This document shows, piece after piece, positions 6,345 through 12,397 of a stretch of 12,512 bases of DNA. The notes beneath the pieces are model-generated. The model saw nothing but the letters and a program-made list of their open reading frames with translations. It made no database searches and was not told where the DNA came from. The stretch is from Actinomycetota bacterium (GTDB taxonomy: Bacteria > Actinomycetota > Actinomycetes > Nanopelagicales > Nanopelagicaceae): the NCBI GenBank assembly GCA_009924725.1, contig RFRA01000017.1, forward strand, positions 1 through 12,512. Direction: 5' to 3'. Made by a program: the position numbers and the translations under genes. How positions within the stretch are numbered: position 1 is the first letter of the stretch; every line of letters starts with the position of its first letter.

Positions 6345-7289
6345 ATGTCCTTAACTGTTGGCGTAGATGTCGGCGGAACCAAAGTTCTTGGTGGCGTTGT
6401 TGATGCTGCTGGAAAAGTTTTAGCAACCTCACGTCGTGACACACCGCGCGAAGGTGGACTTGAACTAACCAAAACAATTGCAGCAGTCGCGCTAGAACTA
6501 ATGCACAAACACACGATTACGGCAGTTGGAGTTTCGGCTGCCGGTTTTGTTTCCTCGGATCGCAAGACAATGTTAGCTACCCCAAACATTGCTGATTGGA
6601 ATGGCGTTCAACTCGATGTTGAGTTAACTAACTTGATCGGTTTACCAGTTGTGATTGAAAATGATGCGAATGCGGCAGCTTGGGGTGAAGCTAAATTTGG
6701 TGCGGGTCGCAATCAAGCACACATGATGATGTTAACTATCGGCACCGGTGTTGGCGGCGGCATAGTTGTAAATAACGAGCTTTACCGCGGCGCTTTTGGA
6801 ATTGCCGCCGAGTTCGGACATTTGAGAGTTGTTCCCGAAGGTCATCTATGCGGGTGCGGAGCACGTGGTTGTTTCGAACAATATGCATCAGGAAGCGCGC
6901 TACGACGCCATGCTCGTGAAGCAATTAGCGCATCACCTGATTTAGCCCGTAATTTGCTTGCGCGCGGCGATGGCACAATCGATGGTTTAACTGGCGAAGC
7001 AATTACAGATGCGGCTCGTGAAGGTGACGCTGTAGCGCTTGCTGCTTTTCAGACCACTGCGCAATATTTAGGTGCGGGGATTGCATCTCTTGCAGTTTTG
7101 CTTGATCCATCTTGCGTTGTAATCGGTGGCGGAGTTATTGATGCTGGCGAAATTCTACTTGCTCCGACTCGGGAAGCTATGAAACGTTATATGCCATTTG
7201 CCGGAAAGCATCCGTATCCAGAAATTGTGGCAGCTGAACTCGGAAATGAAGCTGGCTTAGTTGGAGTTGCTGATTTAGCTCGGAGTTAA
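6345..7289 (+). CDS. glk: ROK-family glucokinase
   Basis: The 314-residue protein has the ROK architecture: an ATP-binding loop D8-VGGTK13, the catalytic Asp107 in VIENDANAAAWGE, the TIGTGVGGGIV phosphate loop (131-141), and the zinc site EFGHL (His159) with C169-G-C171-GARG-C176-FE. The C-terminal ATP contact VVIGGGV (258-264) is also present. It should phosphorylate glucose to glucose-6-phosphate with ATP in the cytosol. No N-terminal DNA-binding domain is present, so this is the kinase rather than the repressor branch. Whether it uses polyphosphate cannot be read. It follows the SRPBCC gene by 7 bp, probably as one transcript. Its stop overlaps the stop of the convergent oxidoreductase by 4 bp. 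ROK glucokinase genes occur in this position in other actinobacteria, as far as I recall. Confidence 0.92.
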   Translation: MSLTVGVDVGGTKVLGGVVDAAGKVLATSRRDTPREGGLELTKTIAAVALELMHKHTITAVGVSAAGFVSSDRKTMLATPNIADWNGVQLDVELTNLIGLPVVIENDANAAAWGEAKFGAGRNQAHMMMLTIGTGVGGGIVVNNELYRGAFGIAAEFGHLRVVPEGHLCGCGARGCFEQYASGSALRRHAREAISASPDLARNLLARGDGTIDGLTGEAITDAAREGDAVALAAFQTTAQYLGAGIASLAVLLDPSCVVIGGGVIDAGEILLAPTREAMKRYMPFAGKHPYPEIVAAELGNEAGLVGVADLARS

Positions 7290-8284
7290 TTTTCGAACGG
7301 GTAGCGCAAACCAATCTGATTTCTAATTTCATCTAGCGTTTGCATAATTTCAATACTCATTTTGTGGGTCAACAGTGGCGATTCAATTTCCGCATTTCGA
7401 ACCATTCGTTCTAATTCGGCAGCCTGTTCGCGAAGTCCACGGCCTTTATAAGTGTTTGGATATTCCGTAGTGGTGCCATCTTGCATAATCAGCCGCATGC
7501 TTGCCGGGCTATAGAAAGCGCGATCAATCTCAATTCGGCCAAGCGTGCCTGCAATTGTAGCTCGGCATGGAGTGCTGGTAATAAAAGTTGTCGTGACAAT
7601 AGCTTGTGCTCCATTTTCATAATCAAAAATTGCTGAGGTCTGGCTATCGACACCTTTCTCCGTAAGAACGCTGGTCGCAGTGATTCGTGTGGGTGCGCCA
7701 AGTACCATGTGCGCGAACGAAACCGGATAAATTCCTAAATCAAGTAGTGCGCCACCTGCAAAAGAAGGCTCCATCAATCTTGGGATTTCATGATCAATTA
7801 AGTATTCGCCGAAATCAGCCCTAACATTCACAACTTCGCCAATTACGCCACGAGCCAAGAGTTCACACGTCTGTGCAATATGTGGCAAGAAGCGAGTCCA
7901 CATTGCTTCAAGCAGAGCGACGTTGTTTTGAATTGCAGCGGCAACCATGGCTTGTGCTTCGATCGCATTTACTGCAAAGGGCTTTTCACAGAGAACGGGT
8001 TTGCCGGCATTTAGAGCCAGAAGTGTATTTGCCACATGTTGGGGGTGTGGTGTTGCTACATAAACCGCATCGATCATCGGATCAGCAACTAGCTCTTCGT
8101 AACTTCCATATGAAGTGCAGCCAGGGAATTCAAGTGCGAAGTCCTGTGCTTTTTCTAAGGAACGAGAACCAACGGCTTGAACTATGTGGCTATTAAAGTA
8201 GGAGAGATCGCGAGCGAAAGCCTTTGCGATACCACCAGTTCCAATAATTCCCCATCTAAATTCAGAGTTAGATGTGTGCGCCAT
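7286..8284 (-). CDS. Gfo/Idh/MocA-family NAD(P)-dependent oxidoreductase
   Basis: The 332-residue protein has an N-terminal Rossmann fold (GIIGTGGIAKAFARDL, 12-27; VYVATPHPQHV, 74-84) and the family motif EKPF (100-103) whose Lys lies near the hydride-transfer site. The C-terminal alpha/beta domain contains GGALLDLGIYPVSFAHMVLG (177-196). Tyr at 186, where sugar dehydrogenases often have His, recalls the dihydrodiol dehydrogenase/1,5-anhydrofructose reductase-like branch. The substrate is likely a sugar, inositol or related polyol but is unresolved. The ATG at 8284 has a purine-rich GGGAAGAAGG upstream and lies inside the 3' end of the preceding two-TM gene (17-bp overlap), so translation is probably coupled. 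Convergent with glk, stop codons overlapping by 4 bp. Confidence 0.9.
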   Translation of the reverse strand: MAHTSNSEFRWGIIGTGGIAKAFARDLSYFNSHIVQAVGSRSLEKAQDFALEFPGCTSYGSYEELVADPMIDAVYVATPHPQHVANTLLALNAGKPVLCEKPFAVNAIEAQAMVAAAIQNNVALLEAMWTRFLPHIAQTCELLARGVIGEVVNVRADFGEYLIDHEIPRLMEPSFAGGALLDLGIYPVSFAHMVLGAPTRITATSVLTEKGVDSQTSAIFDYENGAQAIVTTTFITSTPCRATIAGTLGRIEIDRAFYSPASMRLIMQDGTTTEYPNTYKGRGLREQAAELERMVRNAEIESPLLTHKMSIEIMQTLDEIRNQIGLRYPFEN

Positions 8285-8876
8285 CTTCGCCTTCTTCCCT
8301 AGTTAAATTCCAACGATACAAAAGAGTCGCAAGCCCACCGGTTGTGGCTAATAATCCAGGCCAAGGTTCAATTCCGAATGGATCAAAGCCGATTACAGCA
8401 GCTGCAATTATCCAAATCGGGCCAGTAATTAACGCCATTACCGCAATTCGGTTTGCTCGCTCTTTAATTCGAGGCAACTCTGGATTTGGCGCGACGAAGC
8501 GTTCGGAATCTTCTATCAAATCTAGTCGATCTAGATAAGAGGAAGGAGTTGATTGATCGAGTGAAAGAGTAGATACGATCGAATCAAATTCGGCATTTAC
8601 TAATTCAGAATCATCGTCATTCCTTAGATCATAAATATTCTTTCCAACGATTTTGTATTCATTTATGAGCAGTGGGACTTTGTAATCATCATCGTCTTCA
8701 TTGGCATGAGTAACAATCACAGTATGACCTTGTTCTTGAAAAGAGGCGCAAAGATCGATCGCAGCTTCAATTGGTTGGCGAGTACCTAGAATTATTAAAA
8801 CTGCTATTTGCGCTTTGTCGCCGGAACCTTTAAGAACCAGATCTGGGGGAGTTAAATCATCGCTCACGAGTGCCAT
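8268..8876 (-). CDS. Hypothetical protein with two C-terminal membrane segments
   Basis: A 202-residue protein I cannot assign a function to. Residues 22-57 alternate hydrophobic strands and a helix (AQIAVLIIL, then EAAIDLCASFQEQ, then HTVIVTH), followed by an acidic stretch (EDDDDYK) and a mixed region. Residues 126-137 read RFVAPNPELPRI, immediately before two hydrophobic segments at about 143-163 and 170-187, and the tail is acidic (EEGEDG). The F-x-x-P-x-P-x-L-P-R linker before a pair of TM helices recalls an uncharacterised actinobacterial family that carries a PP-rich linker there; this is from memory. It probably has a cytosolic N-terminal domain anchored by a hairpin. It overlaps the oxidoreductase gene by 17 bp. 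The start at 8876 could be replaced by a GTG three codons later; no SD is clear. Confidence 0.72.
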   Translation of the reverse strand: MALVSDDLTPPDLVLKGSGDKAQIAVLIILGTRQPIEAAIDLCASFQEQGHTVIVTHANEDDDDYKVPLLINEYKIVGKNIYDLRNDDDSELVNAEFDSIVSTLSLDQSTPSSYLDRLDLIEDSERFVAPNPELPRIKERANRIAVMALITGPIWIIAAAVIGFDPFGIEPWPGLLATTGGLATLLYRWNLTREEGEDGAHI

Positions 8877-8909
8877 ACTCGCATAAGAATTAAGTGCAAT
8901 GGAACCGAT

Positions 8910-8938
8910 TTAGCGTTAAATTAGGAAGTGCGTAGGAT
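8910..8938 (+). promoter_or_regulatory. Candidate promoter for plsC (TTAGCG-N17-TAGGAT)
   Basis: A -10-like TAGGAT (8933-8938) has a weak -35-like TTAGCG (8910-8915) at the ideal 17-bp spacing. This would give a leader of about 28 bases carrying an SD. It lies in the 97-bp divergent region shared with the two-TM gene. Confidence 0.35.
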
Positions 8939-8959
8939 TACCCTCTAGTCCGAGCGAGA

Positions 8960-8966
8960 TAAGGAG
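8960..8966 (+). promoter_or_regulatory. Ribosome binding site of plsC (AAGGAG)
   Basis: AAGGAG about 8 bases before the ATG at 8974 is the clearest canonical Shine-Dalgarno in the window. It contrasts with the SD-less starts of most neighbouring first genes. Confidence 0.7.
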
Positions 8967-8973
8967 TAAGCGA

Positions 8974-9669
8974 ATGGGCAAAGCTGATGATGTCCCTTAT
9001 GGTCTTTTGCGCTCCTTCCTAACTCCATTTTTGATGCTGGCATTTAGGCCTAAGGTAAAAGGTCTGCGCAATGTTCCACTTAAAGGCCCGGTCATCATGG
9101 CATCGAATCACCTTTCATTTAGTGACTCGATTTTTATGCCACTGGTGGTTCCGCGCAAAGTAACCTTCTTGGCCAAGAGTGAATACTTCACTTCACCTGG
9201 ACCAAAGGGGCTACTTAAGAAATTAACATTTAATGCACTGGGTCAAGTGTCAGTAGATCGATCGGGCGGACGTCGAAGTGAGGCTGCATTGTTAACTGGC
9301 TTGAGCGTTCTAGCCCAAGGCAAATGTCTAGGAATTTACCCCGAAGGTACCCGCTCACCAGATGGTCGTCTATATAAAGGACGCACTGGCATCGCACGAT
9401 TAGCGATCGATTCGGGAGCACCAGTTATTCCAATCGCCATGTTCAACACCGAGAAAATTCAACCAACTGGCACTGTGATCCCAAAAGTAATGCGCGTTGA
9501 AATGATTTTTGGCGAACCTATGTATTTTGAGGGTGATTCAAGTGATTTGAATTATCTGCGCGAAGTCACCGATCAAATTATGAAAAAGATTCAAGAATTA
9601 TCTGGTCAAGAGTATGTTGACATTTATGCCACGAAACGTAAAGAGCAGATCGCTGGCGAAGAAGAGTAG
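8974..9669 (+). CDS. plsC: 1-acyl-sn-glycerol-3-phosphate acyltransferase (PlsC/LPLAT family)
   Basis: The 231-residue protein contains the four acyltransferase blocks: the catalytic HX4D motif H46-LSFS-D51 in ASNHLSFSDS, block II around VSVDRSGGRR (92-101), block III YPEGTRSPDG (122-131) binding glycerol phosphate, and block IV APVIPIAMFN (149-158). A hydrophobic N-terminus (LLRSFLTPFLMLAF) suggests peripheral or monotopic attachment to the membrane. The family transfers an acyl group from acyl-CoA or acyl-ACP to lysophosphatidate or a related acceptor; some actinobacterial relatives near PIM genes may act on other lipids, and the acceptor is not determined here. The ATG at 8974 is supported by the AAGGAG. 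It has its own promoter candidate and is monocistronic, facing the nuclease-like gene with only 3 bp between stop codons. Confidence 0.92.
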   Translation: MGKADDVPYGLLRSFLTPFLMLAFRPKVKGLRNVPLKGPVIMASNHLSFSDSIFMPLVVPRKVTFLAKSEYFTSPGPKGLLKKLTFNALGQVSVDRSGGRRSEAALLTGLSVLAQGKCLGIYPEGTRSPDGRLYKGRTGIARLAIDSGAPVIPIAMFNTEKIQPTGTVIPKVMRVEMIFGEPMYFEGDSSDLNYLREVTDQIMKKIQELSGQEYVDIYATKRKEQIAGEEE

Positions 9670-9679
9670 TTTTTACTCT
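9663..9679. terminator. Possible bidirectional hairpin between convergent plsC and nuclease-like gene
   Basis: AGAGTA (9663-9668) and TACTCT (9674-9679) form a perfect 6-bp inverted repeat with a GTTTT loop, spanning both stop codons. It is short and AT-rich with no proper T-tract, so termination activity is uncertain. Confidence 0.3.
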
Positions 9680-10365
9680 AATCCCAATCCCAATTCCAAT
9701 CTTAGGGTTAAATAATTACAAGTTCCACAACCAGATCCTGAATCCGGGAAATCTCCATCGATCACATTGATTAGCTCTTCGATCACTTTGAAGAAAGTCT
9801 CTGGTTCGCGTTCAACGGCAACGTACTTCTGTTCGACGCCAAACCCAAAGTTTGCTGCATTATCTCCGAGCACCGAATTAGGCTTCCAAACCAATAAACC
9901 CATTGAAGCTACTTCGCGCCCTTTGCCGGCGGCAGGATTTTCTAAAGCGAATGCATATGACTCGAGTTGTGGTGCATAGAACTGACCGCTATCGCGTTCT
10001 GATTCAGAGACTTTGCAATCAATTAAACCAAGCGTGCCATCGTCGTTTTCAGCCAAAACATCATAGATACCGAGAATTCGCCAAGGTGTCTTGGTGCCAT
10101 TGATCGTGATGTAATCGCTCTTAACCCATTCGCCCCATTTAGTTATCCTGCCTGGACGCAGTGATGGATCTAGATCAGGCATACTCGCACCGCGAAACTG
10201 TGCCTCTTGCAATTTAGAAAGCGTACCAACGATTGGAAATTGACCAGGCAAAGTAACTTTGAACCAATACTTAATCCAGATACAACGTTTACAGGTGCTT
10301 AAACCGAAAGTTAGATCACTAGGTGCGATGGTGTCGCGTGCGGGTTTAGCTGGTTTCTTAATCAC
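9673..10365 (-). CDS. PD-(D/E)XK nuclease-like protein with paired CxxC motifs (RecB/Cas4-like)
   Basis: Starting at GTG 10365, the protein has 230 residues. A CxxC (Cys25, Cys28) comes first. A nuclease-like core follows: GIYDVL (99-104, Asp102), GLIDCKVSE (113-121, Asp116 and Lys118 as the D-x-K pair) and the QLESYAFA helix (133-140). A second CxxC (Cys213, Cys216) lies near the end. This order is that of RecB/AddB/Cas4-type PD-(D/E)XK nucleases, whose cysteines often hold an iron-sulfur cluster; here they are split 2+2. No helicase domain or cas neighbours are present, so the role is undetermined. GTG 10365 overlaps the exporter stop as GTGA, and AGGA lies 6 bases upstream, making this start far better than an extension to 10422, which would overlap the exporter gene by 61 bp. 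The tail after Cys216 (LRLELGLGLE) is encoded by hexamer repeats. Confidence 0.78.
   Translation of the reverse strand: MIKKPAKPARDTIAPSDLTFGLSTCKRCIWIKYWFKVTLPGQFPIVGTLSKLQEAQFRGASMPDLDPSLRPGRITKWGEWVKSDYITINGTKTPWRILGIYDVLAENDDGTLGLIDCKVSESERDSGQFYAPQLESYAFALENPAAGKGREVASMGLLVWKPNSVLGDNAANFGFGVEQKYVAVEREPETFFKVIEELINVIDGDFPDSGSGCGTCNYLTLRLELGLGLE
9680..9703. repeat. Imperfect hexamer tandem repeat (AATCCC x2, AATTCC, AATCTT)
   Basis: Four consecutive 6-base units on plus. They encode the R-L-E-L-G-L-G-L end of the nuclease-like protein on minus. Because 6 is a multiple of 3, gain or loss of units would only lengthen or shorten the tail in frame. Confidence 0.6.
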
Positions 10366-11009
10366 AAGAGTCCTATCGCAGTCGAAAGAATTACTGAGGC
10401 ACCTAACAGAATCATTACGCAACCTCCAGTAGCTCTTAGTTTTTCCAGTCTACTCGCGTCTCCTGCTAACCAGGCGCGAGCAGTCCCTGCGAGCACGCCC
10501 CAACCTCCGTCACTAAAGAAGGCTAGAACCGAAAAAAGAGCACCAAGAAAAAGAAGTTGTCCAGTAACGTTTCCGCGATCGCGATCGATAAACTGTGGCA
10601 AGACGGCGGCATAGAAAACTAAGCCTTTGGGATTTAAAACTCCCACCATAAATCCATCGCGAATGGATTGAAAAACACGCGGCTCAACCGGACCTTGATT
10701 AGTCATATCGGCTGCGTGAACTTTACGTTTTCTAATTGCATCGATACCGAGATAAACCAAATAAAGTCCACCACCCCATTGCACGGCAACGAAAGCTAAG
10801 TCAGAGCGCTGCAGGATCGGACCTAAACCAAATGCCACCAAGGATGAGAGAACAAAGGCACCCGTAACATTTCCGGCCACAGTGACTACGGCGACTTTTC
10901 GACCCCATGCGATAGCACGAGCGATAACAAAGAGAACACTCGGCCCAGGGGCCAAGATAATAATCATCGCGGCGATGATGTATTCAATGAGTCGCGATGG
11001 AATAACCAT
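10362..11009 (-). CDS. LysE/RhtB-family amino-acid exporter
   Basis: The 215-residue protein is hydrophobic, with about six membrane segments: one near 8-28, others at about 38-62, 70-90, 117-140, 148-170 and 193-214. The family signature is present: APGPS (21-25) in the first helix, the GxxxG-rich second segment (TVAGNVTGAF), and GFMVGVLNPKGLVFYAAVLPQF (118-139) with the conserved NPK. Members export amino acids such as lysine, threonine, homoserine or leucine by proton antiport; substrate cannot be predicted. The ATG at 11009 lacks an SD and is preceded by a good -10, suggesting a leaderless mRNA. It is separated from the upstream uraA by a strong terminator, and its stop overlaps the GTG of the nuclease-like gene by 4 bp, so those two form one unit. 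Confidence 0.9.
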   Translation of the reverse strand: MVIPSRLIEYIIAAMIIILAPGPSVLFVIARAIAWGRKVAVVTVAGNVTGAFVLSSLVAFGLGPILQRSDLAFVAVQWGGGLYLVYLGIDAIRKRKVHAADMTNQGPVEPRVFQSIRDGFMVGVLNPKGLVFYAAVLPQFIDRDRGNVTGQLLFLGALFSVLAFFSDGGWGVLAGTARAWLAGDASRLEKLRATGGCVMILLGASVILSTAIGLL

Positions 11010-11015
11010 TCGCCG

Positions 11016-11021
11016 ATTCTA
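11016..11021 (-). promoter_or_regulatory. Candidate -10 hexamer (TAGAAT) for leaderless LysE/RhtB gene
   Basis: Read on minus, TAGAAT matches the TATAAT consensus at five of six positions. It ends six bases (CGGCGA) before the ATG at 11009. A weak -35-like CTAGCA lies 17 bp upstream. Confidence 0.55.
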
Positions 11022-11051
11022 ATCCTTAGAACTCAAGATGCTAGGTAAATG

Positions 11052-11081
11052 CAAAAGGGACCGGTCGCCCGGCCCCTTTTG
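11052..11081 (-). terminator. Hairpin terminator downstream of uraA
   Basis: CAAAAGGG (11052-11059) pairs with CCCTTTTG (11074-11081). After one mismatch, CCGG (11061-11064) pairs with CCGG (11069-11072) around a TCGC loop. That gives 12 paired positions with a GC-rich upper stem, beginning 20 bases past the uraA stop. On minus the stem ends CCCTTTTGCATTT, a U-rich exit. It isolates uraA from the exporter gene downstream. Confidence 0.8.
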
Positions 11082-11101
11082 GCTATACAGACCTGTTAGT
11101 T

Positions 11102-12364
11102 TTACTTACGAGCTTCTGCAATCGCACTCAGCACTCGATAGCCGATTACCGCTACAAGAGTCGCGTTTACGATGCCAGTAAATGTGTAATCACCTCTAGT
11201 CCATGAGTAGTCAGCGATACCAATAATGAGTGCAGATGATGCGATCAATAAGTTTGTGGAATTGGCAAAATCAACTTTATTCTCGATCCAGATGCGCGCA
11301 CCAAGGACACCAATCATTCCGAATAGTGCAGTTGATACGCCACCAAGTGCGCCAACTGGAGTTGCACTTAGTACAGCCCCAAATTTAGGTGAGAGTGATA
11401 GACCAACTGCGCCAATACCAGCGATCCAGTACGCAGCAGTTGAGTAAACTCTGGTTGCAGCCATTACACCAATGTTTTCGGCATATGTTGTTGTACCTGA
11501 ACCGCCACCGAAGCCGGCTAGAGTTGTAGCAACACCATCGGCCATTAGAGCATTACCCATTTGATCATCAAGATTCTTGCCAGTCATCGCCGATACAGCC
11601 TTGACGTGACCAACATTTTCGGCAATTAGTACTAACACCACAGGTAAGAAGAGAATCATGATGCTCATGTCAAAGGTTGGTGAAGTAAATGATGGGAGGG
11701 CAAACCATTCAGCAGCTTTGATACCGTCAGTTTTTACATCGCCCATTGCCAGTGAGACTAGGTAACCGACAACTAAACCAAGGAAGATGCTAATGCGGCT
11801 CATGAAGCCCTTAGACAAAACGGTGAACAAGCCAATGCTTCCTAGTGTGATGATTGCAATGAGTGGGTCTGCAGTGAAGTTACCTTTTGCAGCACCAGCT
11901 AAATTAAAACCAATCACCATAACGATGGTGCCGGTTACAACAGGTGGCATCAACCAATTGATCCAACCGATGCCAGCTGCTTTAACTGCAAATCCAACTG
12001 CAGCAAGTACGGCACCTGTGAATACGATTCCGCCAAGTGCTGCAGCCATTCCGCCGGTCTTATTCGCAGCCATTGCGGCGCCAATTGGTCCAAGGAATGC
12101 AAACGATGAACCTAAGTAGCTAGGTAATTTATTGCCAGTGATAATTAAAAATAGAATTGTGCCTACGCCTGAGAAGAAAAGCGTGGTCGTTGGTGGAAAG
12201 CCAGTGATGATTGGGACCAAGAAGGTCGCACCGAACATGGCGGCAATGTGTTGTAAGCCGACGCCTATCGTGCGTGGCCAGCTCAGGCGTTCATCAGTTG
12301 AAACCACGGCTCCGGCAGCAATGCTCTTGCCATCGCCATGCATTTTCCAAGTAAGTAGAGACAT
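11102..12364 (-). CDS. uraA: Uracil/nucleobase permease, NCS2 (UraA-like) family
   Basis: This 420-residue membrane protein has the length and multiple hydrophobic helices of NCS2 nucleobase:proton symporters. Key motifs are Q38-H39 in GVGLQHIAAMFGATFLVP (35-52), SSFAFLGP in the first repeat, E259 and H263 in LIAENVGH, and the second substrate-site motif TTTYAENIGVMA (301-312, E306-N307), which parallels the two substrate-binding glutamates of E. coli UraA. The long GKNLDDQMGNALMADGVATT stretch between them is typical of the uracil/xanthine branch. Uracil is the likely substrate, but xanthine or another base is possible. The soluble N-terminus WKMHGDGKSI fits the start at ATG 12364 over the Met at codon 8. 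Its leader can fold around the start codon (see that entry). It is monocistronic, ended by a hairpin terminator. No PyrR-type binding site was recognised. Confidence 0.92.
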   Translation of the reverse strand: MSLLTWKMHGDGKSIAAGAVVSTDERLSWPRTIGVGLQHIAAMFGATFLVPIITGFPPTTTLFFSGVGTILFLIITGNKLPSYLGSSFAFLGPIGAAMAANKTGGMAAALGGIVFTGAVLAAVGFAVKAAGIGWINWLMPPVVTGTIVMVIGFNLAGAAKGNFTADPLIAIITLGSIGLFTVLSKGFMSRISIFLGLVVGYLVSLAMGDVKTDGIKAAEWFALPSFTSPTFDMSIMILFLPVVLVLIAENVGHVKAVSAMTGKNLDDQMGNALMADGVATTLAGFGGGSGTTTYAENIGVMAATRVYSTAAYWIAGIGAVGLSLSPKFGAVLSATPVGALGGVSTALFGMIGVLGARIWIENKVDFANSTNLLIASSALIIGIADYSWTRGDYTFTGIVNATLVAVIGYRVLSAIAEARK

Positions 12365-12397
12365 ATTGAAATAGGCCCTTCCTAATGGCCCTCAATA
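12364..12397 (-). promoter_or_regulatory. Leader hairpin at the uraA start codon with SD-like loop
   Basis: On the minus-strand transcript, UAUUGA (12397-12392) can pair with UCAAUA (12369-12364), the latter ending on the A of the AUG. Inside lie two GGCC blocks that can also pair, leaving AUUAGGAAG in the loop. AGGAAGG is SD-like but sits about 12 bases from AUG in the linear sequence. The fold could restrict or position ribosome entry. The base-pairing is seen; the regulatory role is inferred. Confidence 0.4.

Noticed and set aside
9673..10365. CRISPR-associated Cas4 as the identity of the nuclease-like gene
   Set aside because: No repeat-spacer array or other cas gene is present, and the cysteine layout differs from Cas4.
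10366..10422. N-terminal extension of the nuclease-like protein to an ATG at 10422
   Set aside because: It would overlap the exporter coding region by 61 bp. The GTG at 10365 has an AGGA upstream and the usual GTGA overlap.
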